Below, one piece after another: positions 49,792 through 63,373 of a DNA stretch of 64,000 bases. This DNA is from Xiphydria camelus (Eukaryota; Arthropoda; Insecta; Hymenoptera; Xiphydriidae), in the NCBI GenBank assembly GCA_963678675.1, contig OY783191.1, positions 29,222,955 to 29,286,954 on the forward strand, in the 5' to 3' direction. Positions within the stretch are counted from its first letter, which is position 1; the number at the start of each line of letters is the position of its first letter. Position numbers and translations under genes: made by a program. Below the pieces are notes generated by a model. That model worked only from the letters and a program-made list of their open reading frames with translations, had not been told where the DNA came from and did no database searches.

Positions 49792-52700
49792 AAAAATGTA
49801 TATTGCATTTCTACGCAAGTTAGTTCTATATAAACATATGTAAATACGTATATTTATACCTGTACGCGTCGGTTTCGCGGTACGCTTTGTACGCAAGATG
49901 GTTATTCCGGATCTCAATCTAATTCATTAGAGCTCAATAGCTTCTCGGTTCAATGAGCTAAGATCAAAAGTGTGTATATCGCCGCAGAGTGCAGCGAGTC
50001 AATGGGAAACAAGGAAAAAATAAAAAACTCGCGTGTTTACCGATATGACATTTAACTAAAATAGTATCTTCTAAAAATGGGTATTGCATTTCACGCAAGT
50101 TAGTTCTATATAAATTACACATCTGCAAATACGTTGGTATTTATCCATGTGGGGGTCGGTTTCGCGGTAAGCTTTGTACGCAAGATGGTTATTCCGGATC
50201 TCAAACTAATTCATTAGAGCTCAATAGCTTCTCGGCTCAATGAGCTAAGATCAAAAGTGTGTATACCGCCGCAGAGTGCAGCGAGTCAATGGGAAACAGG
50301 GAAAAAATAAAAAACTCGCGTGATTACCGATATGACATTTAACTAAAATAGTATCTTCTAAAAATGGATATTGCATTTCTACGCAAGTTAGTTCTATATA
50401 AACATATGTAAATACGTATATTTATACCTGTACGCGTTGGTTTCGCGGTACGCTTTGTACGCAAGATTGTTATTCCGGATCTCAATCTAATTCATTAGAG
50501 CTCAATAGCTTCTCGGCTCAATGAGCTAAGATCAAAAGTGTGTATACCGCCGCACAGTGCAGCGAGTCAATGGGAAACAGAGAAAATATCCAAAACTCGC
50601 GTGATTACCGATATGACATTTAACTAAAATAATATCTTCTAAAAATGGATATTGCATTTCTACGCAAGTTAGTTCTATATAAACATATGTAAATACGTAT
50701 ATTTATACCTGTACGCGTCGGTTTCGCGGTACGCTTTGTACGCAAGATGGTTATTCCGGATCTCAATCTAATTCATTAGAGCTCAATAGCTTCTCGGTTC
50801 AATGAGCTAAGATCAAAAGTGTGTATATCGCCGCAGAGTGCAGCGAGTCAATGGGAAACAAGGAAAAAATAAAAAACTCGCGTGATTACCGATATGACAT
50901 TTAACTAAAATAGTATCTTCTAAAAATGGATATTGCATTTCTACGCAAGTTAGTTCTATATAAACATATGTAAATACGTATATTTATACCTGTACGCGTC
51001 GGTTTCGCGGTACGCTTTGTACTCAAGATTGTTATTCCGGATCTCAATCTAATTCATTAGAGCTCAATAGCATCTCGGCTCAATGAGCTAAGATCAAAAG
51101 TGTGTATACCGCCGCACAGTGCAGCGAGTCAATGGGAAACAGAGAATATATCCAAAACTCGCGTGATTACCGATATGACATTTAACTAAAATAGTATCTT
51201 CTAAAAATGGATATTGCGTTTCACGCAACTTAGTTCCGTATAAATTGCACATCGGCAAATACGTTGGTATTTATCCATGTACGGGTCGGTTTCGCGGTAC
51301 GCTTTGTACGCAAGATGGTTATTCCGGATCTCAGTCTAGTTCATTAGAGCTCAATAGCTTCTCGGCTCAATGAGCTAAGATCAAAAGTGTGTATACCGCC
51401 GCACAGTGCAGCGAGTCAATGGGAAACAGAGAAAATATCCAAAACTCGCGTGACTACCGATATGACATTTAACTAAAATAGTATCTTCTAAAAATGGATA
51501 TTGCATTTCTACGCAAGTTAGTTCTATATAAACATATGTAAATACGTATATTTATACCTGTACGCGTCGGTTTCGCGGTACGCTTTGTACGCAAAAGATG
51601 GTTATTCCGGATCTCAAACTAATTCATTAGAGCTCAATAGCTTCTCGGCTCAATGAGCTAAGATCAAAAGTGTGTATACCGCCGCAGAGTGCAGCGAGTC
51701 AATGGGAAACAGGGAAAAAATAAAAAACTCGCGTGATTACCGATATGACATTTAACTAAAATAGTATTTTCTAAAAATGGATATTGCATTTCTACGCAAG
51801 TTAGTTCTATATAAACATATGTAAATACGTATATTTATACCTGTACGCGTTGGTTTCGCGGTAAGCTTTGTACGCAAGATTGTTATTCCGGATCTCAATC
51901 TAATTCATTAGAGCTCAATAGCTTCTCGGCTCAATGAGCTAAGATCAAAAGTGTGTATATCGCCGCAGAGTGCAGCGAGTCAATGGGAAACAAGGAAAAA
52001 ATAAAAAACTCGCGTGATTACCGATATGACATTTAACTAAAATGGTATCTTCTAAAAATGGGTATTGCATTTCACGCAAGTTAGTTCTATATAAATTACA
52101 CATCTGCAAATACGTTGGTATTTATCCATGTGGGGGTCGGTTTCGCGGTAAGCTTTGTACGCAAGATGGTTATTCCGGATCTCAAACTAATTCATTAGAG
52201 CTCAATAGCTTCTCGGCTCAATGAGCTAAGATCAAAAGTGTGTATACCGCCGCAGAGTGCAGCGAGTCAATGGGAAACAAGGAAAAAATAAAAAACTCGC
52301 GTGATTACCGATATGACATTTAACTAAAATAGTATCTTCTAAAAATGGATATTGCATTTCTACGCAAGTTAGTTCTATATAAACATATGTAAATACGTAT
52401 ATTTATACCTGTACGCGTCAGTTTCGCGGTACGCTTTGTACGCAAAAGATGGTTATTCCGGATCTCAAACTAATTCATTAGAGCTCAATAGCTTCTCGGC
52501 TCAATGAGCTAAGATCAAAAGTGTGTATACCGCCGCAGAGTGCAGCGAGTCAATGGGAAACAGGGAAAAAATAAAAAACTCGCGTGATTACCGATATGAC
52601 ATTTAACTAAAATAGTATTTTCTAAAAATGGATATTGCATTTCTACGCAAGTTAGTTCTATATAAACATATGTAAATACGTATATTTATACCTGTACGCA

Positions 52701-54034
52701 TTGGTTTCGCGGTAAGCTTTGTACGCAAGATTGTTATTCCGGATCTCAATCTAATTCATTAGAGCTCAATAGCTTCTCGGCTCAATGAGCTAAGATCAAA
52801 AGTGTGTATACTGCCGCAGAGTGTAGCGAGTCAATGGGAAACAGGGAAAAAATAAAAAACTCGCGTGATTACCGATATGACATTTAACTAAAATAGTATT
52901 TTCTAAAAATGGATATTGCATTTCTACGCAAGTTAGTTCTATATAAACATATGTAAATACGTATATTTATACCTGTACGCGTCGGTTTCGCGGTACGCTT
53001 TGTACTCAAGATTGTTATTCCGGATCTCAGTCTAGTTCATTAGAGCTCAATAGCTTCTCGGCTCAACGAGCTAAGATCAAAAGTGTGTATACCGCCGCAG
53101 AGTGGAGCGAGTCAATGGGAAACAAGGAAAAAATAAAAAACTCGCGTGATTACCGATATGACATTTAACTAAAATAGTATCTTCTAAAAATGGATATTGC
53201 ATTTCTACGCAAGTTAGTTCTATATAAACATATGTAAATACGTATATTTATACCTGTACGCGTCGGTTTCGCGGTACGCTTTGTACGCAAGATGGTTATT
53301 CCGGATCTCAATCTAATTCATTAGAGCTCAATAGCTTCTCGGTTCAATGAGCTAAGATCAAAAGTGTGTATATCGCCGCAGAGTGCAGCGAGTCAATGGG
53401 AAACAAGGAAAAAATAAAAAACTCGCGTGATTACCGATATGACATTTAACTAAAATAGTATCTTCTAAAAATGGGTATTGCATTTCACGCAAGTTAGTTC
53501 TATATAAATTACACATCTGCAAATACGTTGGTATTTATCCATGTGGGGGTCGGTTTCGCGGTACGCTTTGTACGCAAGATGGTTATTCCGGATCTCAAAC
53601 TAATTCATTAGAGCTCAATAGCTTCTCGGCTCAATGAGCTAAGATCAAAAGTGTGTATACCGCCGCAGAGTGCAGCGAGTCAATGGGAAACAGGGAAAAA
53701 ATAAAAAACTCGCGTGATTACCGATATGACATTTAACTAAAATAGTATCTTCTAAAAATGGATATTGCATTTCTACGCAAGTTAGTTCTATATAAACATA
53801 TGTAAATACGTATATTTATACCTGTACGCGTTGGTTTCGCGGTACGCTTTGTACGCAAGATTGTTATTCCGGATCTCAATCTAATTCATTAGAGCTCAAT
53901 AGCTTCTCGGCTCAATGAGCTAAGATCAAAAGTGTGTATACCGCCGCACAGTGCAGCGAGTCAATGGGAAACAGAGAAAATATCCAAAACTCGCGTGATT
54001 ACCGATATGACATTTAACTAAAATAGTATCTTCT
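49792..54034 (+). repeat. Block VII, HOR copy 1: 15 monomers, 4,243 bp
   Basis: Order: A 49792, B 50073, H/D 50360, A 50641, F 50922, G 51203, C 51490, D/A 51773, B 52054, C 52341, D/C 52624, E 52905, A 53186, B 53467, H/D 53754. Distinctive alleles repeated 4,243 bp later include AGCATCTCGG in F, CAACTTAG and GACTACC in G, AAAATGGTATC in D/A, and GCATTGG with ATACTGCC and GTGTAGCG in D/C. Private changes in this copy: AAAATGTAT near 49,796 and GTCAGTTTC near 52,420. Confidence 0.9.
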
Positions 54035-57000
54035 AAAAATGGATATTGCATTTCTACGCAAGTTAGTTCTATATAAACATATGTAAATACGTATATTTAT
54101 ACCTGTACGCGTCGGTTTCGCGGTACGCTTTGTACGCAAGATGGTTATTCCGGATCTCAATCTAATTCATTAGAGCTCAATAGCTTCTCGGTTCAATGAG
54201 CTAAGATCAAAAGTGTGTATATCGCCGCAGAGTGCAGCGAGTCAATGGGAAACAAGGAAAAAATAAAAAACTCGCGTGTTTACCGATATGACATTTAACT
54301 AAAATAGTATCTTCTAAAAATGGGTATTGCATTTCACGCAAGTTAGTTCTATATAAATTACACATCTGCAAATACGTTGGTATTTATCCATGTGGGGGTC
54401 GGTTTCGCGGTAAGCTTTGTACGCAAGATGGTTATTCCGGATCTCAAACTAATTCATTAGAGCTCAATAGCTTCTCGGCTCAATGAGCTAAGATCAAAAG
54501 TGTGTATACCGCCGCAGAGTGCAGCGAGTCAATGGGAAACAGGGAAAAAATAAAAAACTCGCGTGATTACCGATATGACATTTAACTAAAATAGTATCTT
54601 CTAAAAATGGATATTGCATTTCTACGCAAGTTAGTTCTATATAAACATATGTAAATACGTATATTTATACCTGTACGCGTTGGTTTCGCGGTACGCTTTG
54701 TACGCAAGATTGTTATTCCGGATCTCAATCTAATTCATTAGAGCTCAATAGCTTCTCGGCTCAATGAGCTAAGATCAAAAGTGTGTATACCGCCGCACAG
54801 TGCAGCGAGTCAATGGGAAACAGAGAAAATATCCAAAACTCGCGTGATTACCGATATGACATTTAACTAAAATAATATCTTCTAAAAATGGATATTGCAT
54901 TTCTACGCAAGTTAGTTCTATATAAACATATGTAAATACGTATATTTATACCTGTACGCGTCGGTTTCGCGGTACGCTTTGTACGCAAGATGGTTATTCC
55001 GGATCTCAATCTAATTCATTAGAGCTCAATAGCTTCTCGGTTCAATGAGCTAAGATCAAAAGTGTGTATATCGCCGCAGAGTGCAGCGAGTCAATGGGAA
55101 ACAAGGAAAAAATAAAAAACTCGCGTGATTACCGATATGACATTTAACTAAAATAGTATCTTCTAAAAATGGATATTGCATTTCTACGCAAGTTAGTTCT
55201 ATATAAACATATGTAAATACGTATATTTATACCTGTACGCGTCGGTTTCGCGGTACGCTTTGTACTCAAGATTGTTATTCCGGATCTCAATCTAATTCAT
55301 TAGAGCTCAATAGCATCTCGGCTCAATGAGCTAAGATCAAAAGTGTGTATACCGCCGCACAGTGCAGCGAGTCAATGGGAAACAGAGAATATATCCAAAA
55401 CTCGCGTGATTACCGATATGACATTTAACTAAAATAGTATCTTCTAAAAATGGATATTGCGTTTCACGCAACTTAGTTCCGTATAAATTGCACATCGGCA
55501 AATACGTTGGTATTTATCCATGTACGGGTCGGTTTCGCGGTACGCTTTGTACGCAAGATGGTTATTCCGGATCTCAGTCTAGTTCATTAGAGCTCAATAG
55601 CTTCTCGGCTCAATGAGCTAAGATCAAAAGTGTGTATACCGCCGCACAGTGCAGCGAGTCAATGGGAAACAGAGAAAATATCCAAAACTCGCGTGACTAC
55701 CGATATGACATTTAACTAAAATAGTATCTTCTAAAAATGGATATTGCATTTCTACGCAAGTTAGTTCTATATAAACATATGTAAATACGTATATTTATAC
55801 CTGTACGCGTCGGTTTCGCGGTACGCTTTGTACGCAAAAGATGGTTATTCCGGATCTCAAACTAATTCATTAGAGCTCAATAGCTTCTCGGCTCAATGAG
55901 CTAAGATCAAAAGTGTGTATACCGCCGCAGAGTGCAGCGAGTCAATGGGAAACAGGGAAAAAATAAAAAACTCGCGTGATTACCGATATGACATTTAACT
56001 AAAATAGTATTTTCTAAAAATGGATATTGCATTTCTACGCAAGTTAGTTCTATATAAACATATGTAAATACGTATATTTATACCTGTACGCGTTGGTTTC
56101 GCGATAAGCTTTGTACGCAAGATTGTTATTCCGGATCTCAATCTAATTCATTAGAGCTCAATAGCTTCTCGGCTCAATGAGCTAAGATCAAAAGTGTGTA
56201 TATCGCCGCAGAGTGCAGCGAGTCAATGGGAAACAAGGAAAAAATAAAAAACTCGCGTGATTACCGATATGACATTTAACTAAAATGGTATCTTCTAAAA
56301 ATGGGTATTGCATTTCACGCAAGTTAGTTCTATATAAATTACACATCTGCAAATACGTTGGTATTTATCCATGTGGGGGTCGGTTTCGCGGTAAGCTTTG
56401 TACGCAAGATGGTTATTCCGGATCTCAAACTAATTCATTAGAGCTCAATAGCTTCTCGGCTCAATGAGCTAAGATCAAAAGTGTGTATACCGCCGCAGAG
56501 TGCAGCGAGTCAATGGGAAACAAGGAAAAAATAAAAAACTCGCGTGATTACCGATATGACATTTAACTAAAATAGTATCTTCTAAAAATGGATATTGCAT
56601 TTCTACGCAAGTTAGTTCTATATAAACATATGTAAATACGTATATTTATACCTGTACGCGTCGGTTTCGCGGTACGCTTTGTACGCAAAAGATGGTTATT
56701 CCGGATCTCAAACTAATTCATTAGAGCTCAATAGCTTCTCGGCTCAATGAGCTAAGATCAAAAGTGTGTATACCGCCGCAGAGTGCAGCGAGTCAATGGG
56801 AAACAGGGAAAAAATAAAAAACTCGCGTGATTACCGATATGACATTTAACTAAAATAGTATTTTCTAAAAATGGATATTGCATTTCTACGCAAGTTAGTT
56901 CTATATAAACATATGTAAATACGTATATTTATACCTGTACGCATTGGTTTCGCGGTAAGCTTTGTACGCAAGATTGTTATTCCGGATCTCAATCTAATTC

Positions 57001-57996
57001 ATTAGAGCTCAATAGCTTCTCGGCTCAATGAGCTAAGATCAAAAGTGTGTATACTGCCGCAGAGTGTAGCGAGTCAATGGGAAACAGGGAAAAAATAAAA
57101 AACTCGCGTGATTACCGATATGACATTTAACTAAAATAGTATTTTCTAAAAATGGATATTGCATTTCTACGCAAGTTAGTTCTATATAAACATATGTAAA
57201 TACGTATATTTATACCTGTACGCGTCGGTTTCGCGGTACGCTTTGTACTCAAGATTGTTATTCCGGATCTCAGTCTAGTTCATTAGAGCTCAATAGCTTC
57301 TCGGCTCAACGAGCTAAGATCAAAAGTGTGTATACCGCCGCAGAGTGGAGCGAGTCAATGGGAAACAAGGAAAAAATAAAAAACTCGCGTGATTACCGAT
57401 ATGACATTTAACTAAAATAGTATCTTCTAAAAATGGATATTGCATTTCTACGCAAGTTAGTTCTATATAAACATATGTAAATACGTATATTTATACCTGT
57501 ACGCGTCGGTTTCGCGGTACGCTTTGTACGCAAGATGGTTATTCCGGATCTCAATCTAATTCATTAGAGCTCAATAGCTTCTCGGTTCAATGAGCTAAGA
57601 TCAAAAGTGTGTATATCGCCGCAGAGTGCAGCGAGTCAATGGGAAACAAGGAAAAAATAAAAAACTCGCGTGATTACCGATATGACATTTAACTAAAATA
57701 GTATCTTCTAAAAATGGGTATTGCATTTCACGCAAGTTAGTTCTATATAAATTACACATCTGCAAATACGTTGGTATTTATCCATGTGGGGGTCGGTTTC
57801 GCGGTACGCTTTGTACGCAAGATGGTTATTCCGGATCTCAAACTAATTCATTAGAGCTCAATAGCTTCTCGGCTCAATGAGCTAAGATCAAAAGTGTGTA
57901 TACCGCCGCAGAGTGCAGCGAGTCAATGGGAAACAGGGAAAAAATAAAAAACTCGCGTGATTACCGATATGACATTTAACTAAAATAGTATCTTCT
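54035..57996 (+). repeat. Block VII, HOR copy 2 (14 of 15 monomers)
   Basis: Order: A 54035, B 54316, H/D 54603, A 54884, F 55165, G 55446, C 55733, D/A 56016, B 56297, C 56584, D/C 56867, E 57148, A 57429, B 57710. The match to copy 1 runs on into the left half of H 57997 and ends where copy 1 has the H/D tail CAGAGAAAATATCC and this copy has the H tail CAGAGAATATATCC (about 58,218). H is then followed by G, as expected. Private change: GCGATAAGC near 56,102. Confidence 0.9.
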
Positions 57997-58847
57997 AAAA
58001 ATGGATATTGCATTTCTACGCAAGTTAGTTCTATATAAACATATGTAAATACGTATATTTATACCTGTACGCGTTGGTTTCGCGGTACGCTTTGTACGCA
58101 AGATTGTTATTCCGGATCTCAATCTAATTCATTAGAGCTCAATAGCTTCTCGGCTCAATGAGCTAAGATCAAAAGTGTGTATACCGCCGCACAGTGCAGC
58201 GAGTCAATGGGAAACAGAGAATATATCCAAAACTCGCGTGATTACCGATATGACATTTAACTAAAATAGTATCTTCTAAAAATGGATATTGCGTTTCACG
58301 CAAGTTAGTTCCGTATAAATTGCACATCGGCAAATACGTTGGTATTTATCCATGTACGGGTCGGTTTCGCGGTACGCTTTGTACGCAAGATGGTTATTCC
58401 GGATCTCAGTCTAGTTCATTAGAGCTCAATAGCTTCTCGGCTCAATGAGCTAAGATCAAAAGTGTGTATACCGCCGCACAGTGCAGCGAGTCAATGGGAA
58501 ACAGAGAAAATATCCAAAACTCGCGTGATTACCGATATGACATTTAACTAAAATAATATCTTCTAAAAATGGATATTGCATTTCTACGCAAGTTAGTTCT
58601 ATATAAACATATGTAAATACGTATATTTATACCTGTACGCGTCGGTTTCGCGGTACGCTTTGTACGCAAAAGATGGTTATTCCGGATCTCAAACTAATTC
58701 ATTAGAACTTAATAGCTTCTCGGCTCAATGAGCTAAGATCAAAAGTGTGTATACCGCCGCAGAGTGCAGCGAGTCAATGGGAAACAGGGAAAAAATAAAA
58801 AACTCGCGTGATTACCGATATGACATTTAACTAAAATAGTATTTTCT

Positions 58848-59128
58848 AAAAATGGATATTGCATTTCTACGCAAGTTAGTTCTATATAAACATATGTAAA
58901 TACGTATATTTATACCTGTACGCGTTGGTTTCGCGGTAAGCTTTGTACGCAAGATTGTTATTCCGGATCTCAATCTAATTCATTAGAGCTCAATAGCTTC
59001 TCGGCTCAATGAGCTAAGATCAAAAGTGTGTATACCGCCGCAGAGTGCAGCGAGTCAATGGGAAACAGGGAAAAAATAAAAAACTCGCGTGATTACCGAT
59101 ATGACATTTAACTAAAATAGTATCTTCT
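58848..59128 (+). repeat. Chimeric family D/C (D left, C right), amplified in block VIII
   Basis: The left part has CGTTGG, GTAAGC, ACGCAAGATTG and CAATCTAATTC (D). The right part has TATACCGCCGCAGAG and CAGGGAAAAAAT (C). Copies start at 58848, 59697, 60829, 61961 and 63093. Related copies at 52624 and 56867 carry the extra changes GCATTGG, ATACTGCC and GTGTAGCG. The 3' end is AGTATCTTCT in some copies and AGTATTTTCT in others. Confidence 0.8.
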
Positions 59129-61109
59129 AAAAATGGATATTGCATTTCTACGCAAGTTAGTTCTATATAAACATATGTAAATACGTATATTTATACCTGT
59201 ACGCGTTGGTTTCGCGGTACGCTTTGTACGCAAGATTGTTATTCCGGATCTCAATCTAATTCATTAGAGCTCAATAGCTTCTCGGCTCAATGAGCTAAGA
59301 TCAAAAGTGTGTATACCGCCGCACAGTGCAGCGAGTCAATGGGAAACAGAGAATATATCCAAAACTCGCGTGATTACCGATATGACATTTAACTAAAATA
59401 GTATCTTCTAAAAATGGATATTGCGTTTCACGCAAGTTAGTTCCGTATAAATTGCACATCGGCAAATACGTTGGTATTTATCCATGTACGGGTCGGTTTC
59501 GCGGTACGCTTTGTACGCAAGATGGTTATTCCGGATCTCAGTCTAGTTCATTAGAGCTCAATAGCTTCTCGGCTCAATGAGCTAAGATCAAAAGTGTGTA
59601 TACCGCCGCACAGTGCAGCGAGTCAATGGGAAACAGAGAAAATATCCAAAACTCGCGTGATTACCGATATGACATTTAACTAAAATAATATCTTCTAAAA
59701 ATGGATATTGCATTTCTACGCAAGTTAGTTCTATATAAACATATGTAAATACGTATATTTATACCTGTACGCGTTGGTTTCGCGGTAAGCTTTGTACGCA
59801 AGATTGTTATTCCGGATCTCAATCTAATTCATTAGAGCTCAATAGCTTCTCGGCTCAATGAGCTAAGATCAAAAGTGTGTATACCGCCGCAGAGTGCAGC
59901 GAGTCAATGGGAAACAGGGAAAAAATAAAAAACTCGCGTGATTACCGATATGACATTTAACTAAAATAGTATCTTCTAAAAATGGATATTGCATTTCTAC
60001 GCAAGTTAGTTCTATATAAACATATGTAAATACGTATATTTATACCTGTACGCGTTGGTTTCGCGGTACGCTTTGTACGCAAGATTGTTATTCCGGATCT
60101 CAATCTAATTCATTAGAGCTCAATAGCTTCTCGGCTCAATGAGCTAAGATCAAAAGTGTGTATACCGCCGCACAGTGCAGCGAGTCAATGGGAAACAGAG
60201 AATATATCCAAAACTCGCGTGATTACCGATATGACATTTAACTAAAATAGTATCTTCTAAAAATGGATATTGCGTTTCACGCAAGTTAGTTCCGTATAAA
60301 TTGCACATCGGCAAATACGTTGGTATTTATCCATGTACGGGTCGGTTTCGCGGTACGCTTTGTACGCAAGATGGTTATTCCGGATCTCAGTCTAGTTCAT
60401 TAGAGCTCAATAGCTTCTCGGCTCAATGAGCTAAGATCAAAAGTGTGTATACCGCCGCACAGTGCAGCGAGTCAATGGGAAACAGAGAAAATATCCAAAA
60501 CTCGCGTGATTACCGATATGACATTTAACTAAAATAATATCTTCTAAAAATGGATATTGCATTTCTACGCAAGTTAGTTCTATATAAACATATGTAAATA
60601 CGTATATTTATACCTGTACGCGTCGGTTTCGCGGTACGCTTTGTACGCAAAAGATGGTTATTCCGGATCTCAAACTAATTCATTAGAACTTAATAGCTTC
60701 TCGGCTCAATGAGCTAAGATCAAAAGTGTGTATACCGCCGCAGAGTGCAGCGAGTCAATGGGAAACAGGGAAAAAATAAAAAACTCGCGTGATTACCGAT
60801 ATGACATTTAACTAAAATAGTATTTTCTAAAAATGGATATTGCATTTCTACGCAAGTTAGTTCTATATAAACATATGTAAATACGTATATTTATACCTGT
60901 ACGCGTTGGTTTCGCGGTAAGCTTTGTACGCAAGATTGTTATTCCGGATCTCAATCTAATTCATTAGAGCTCAATAGCTTCTCGGCTCAATGAGCTAAGA
61001 TCAAAAGTGTGTATACCGCCGCAGAGTGCAGCGAGTCAATGGGAAACAGGGAAAAAATAAAAAACTCGCGTGATTACCGATATGACATTTAACTAAAATA
61101 GTATTTTCT

Positions 61110-61390
61110 AAAAATGGATATTGCATTTCTACGCAAGTTAGTTCTATATAAACATATGTAAATACGTATATTTATACCTGTACGCGTCGGTTTCGCGGTA
61201 CGCTTTGTACTCAAGATTGTTATTCCGGATCTCAGTCTAGTTCATTAGAGCTCAATAGCTTCTCGGCTCAATGAGCTAAGATCAAAAGTGTGTATACCGC
61301 CGCACAGTGCAGCGAGTCAATGGGAAACAGAGAATATATCCAAAACTCGCGTGATTACCGATATGACATTTAACTAAAATAGTATCTTCT
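61110..61390 (+). repeat. Chimeric monomer: E left, F right
   Basis: The left part has TACTCAAG and CAGTCTAGTTC (E). The right part has CAATGAGC, CGCACAG and CAGAGAATATATCC (F). It occupies the H position of one 1,132-bp tetramer and, as expected from its F tail, is followed by G. Confidence 0.78.
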
Positions 61391-63373
61391 AAAAATGGAT
61401 ATTGCGTTTCACGCAAGTTAGTTCCGTATAAATTGCACATCGGCAAATACGTTGGTATTTATCCATGTACGGGTCGGTTTCGCGGTACGCTTTGTACGCA
61501 AGATGGTTATTCCGGATCTCAGTCTAGTTCATTAGAGCTCAATAGCTTCTCGGCTCAATGAGCTAAGATCAAAAGTGTGTATACCGCCGCACAGTGCAGC
61601 GAGTCAATGGGAAACAGAGAAAATATCCAAAACTCGCGTGATTACCGATATGACATTTAACTAAAATAATATCTTCTAAAAATGGATATTGCATTTCTAC
61701 GCAAGTTAGTTCTATATAAACATATGTAAATACGTATATTTATACCTGTACGCGTCGGTTTCGCGGTACGCTTTGTACGCAAAAGATGGTTATTCCGGAT
61801 CTCAAACTAATTCATTAGAACTTAATAGCTTCTCGGCTCAATGAGCTAAGATCAAAAGTGTGTATACCGCCGCAGAGTGCAGCGAGTCAATGGGAAACAG
61901 AGAAAAAATAAAAAACTCGCGTGATTACCGATATGACATTTAACTAAAATAGTATTTTCTAAAAATGGATATTGCATTTCTACGCAAGTTAGTTCTATAT
62001 AAACATATGTAAATACGTATATTTATACCTGTACGCGTTGGTTTCGCGGTAAGCTTTGTACGCAAGATTGTTATTCCGGATCTCAATCTAATTCATTAGA
62101 GCTCAATAGCTTCTCGGCTCAATGAGCTAAGATCAAAAGTGTGTATACCGCCGCAGAGTGCAGCGAGTCAATGGGAAACAGGGAAAAAATAAAAAACTCG
62201 CGTGATTACCGATATGACATTTAACTAAAATAGTATCTTCTAAAAATGGATATTGCATTTCTACGCAAGTTAGTTCTATATAAACATATGTAAATACGTA
62301 TATTTATACCTGTACGCGTTGGTTTCGCGGTACGCTTTGTACGCAAGATTGTTATTCCGGATCTCAATCTAATTCATTAGAGCTCAATAGCTTCTCGGCT
62401 CAATGAGCTAAGATCAAAAGTGTGTATACCGCCGCACAGTGCAGCGAGTCAATGGGAAACAGAGAATATATCCAAAACTCGCGTGATTACCGATATGACA
62501 TTTAACTAAAATAGTATCTTCTAAAAATGGATATTGCGTTTCACGCAAGTTAGTTCCGTATAAATTGCACATCGGCAAATACGTTGGTATTTATCCATGT
62601 ACGGGTCGGTTTCGCGGTACGCTTTGTACGCAAGATGGTTATTCCGGATCTCAGTCTAGTTCATTAGAGCTCAATAGCTTCTCGGCTCAATGAGCTAAGA
62701 TCAAAAGTGTGTATACCGCCGCACAGTGCAGCGAGTCAATGGGAAACAGAGAAAATATCCAAAACTCGCGTGATTACCGATATGACATTTAACTAAAATA
62801 ATATCTTCTAAAAATGGATATTGCATTTCTACGCAAGTTAGTTCTATATAAACATATGTAAATACGTATATTTATACCTGTACGCGTCGGTTTCGCGGTA
62901 CGCTTTGTACGCAAAAGATGGTTATTCCGGATCTCAAACTAATTCATTAGAACTTAATAGCTTCTCGGCTCAATGAGCTAAGATCAAAAGTGTGTATACC
63001 GCCGCAGAGTGCAGCGAGTCAATGGGAAACAGGGAAAAAATAAAAAACTCGCGTGATTACCGATATGACATTTAACTAAAATAGTATTTTCTAAAAATGG
63101 ATATTGCATTTCTACGCAAGTTAGTTCTATATAAACATATGTAAATACGTATATTTATACCTGTACGCGTTGGTTTCGCGGTAAGCTTTGTACGCAAGAT
63201 TGTTATTCCGGATCTCAATCTAATTCATTAGAGCTCAATAGCTTCTCGGCTCAATGAGCTAAGATCAAAAGTGTGTATACCGCCGCAGAGTGCAGCGAGT
63301 CAATGGGAAACAGGGAAAAAATAAAAAACTCGCGTGATTACCGATATGACATTTAACTAAAATAGTATTTTCT

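Larger units (their letters stand above)
57997..63373 (+). repeat. Block VIII: H-G-C-D/C tetramer HOR, 1,132 bp
   Basis: Units: H 57997, G 58278, C 58565, D/C 58848; H 59129, G 59410, D/C 59697 (trimer, 849 bp, C missing); H 59978, G 60259, C 60546, D/C 60829; E/F 61110, G 61391, C 61678, D/C 61961; H 62242, G 62523, C 62810, D/C 63093. Full units are exactly 1,132 bp. All C members have AGAACTTAAT, all G members end AAAATAATATC, and all D/C members have GTAAGC, so the block is homogeneous and probably young. Confidence 0.9.
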
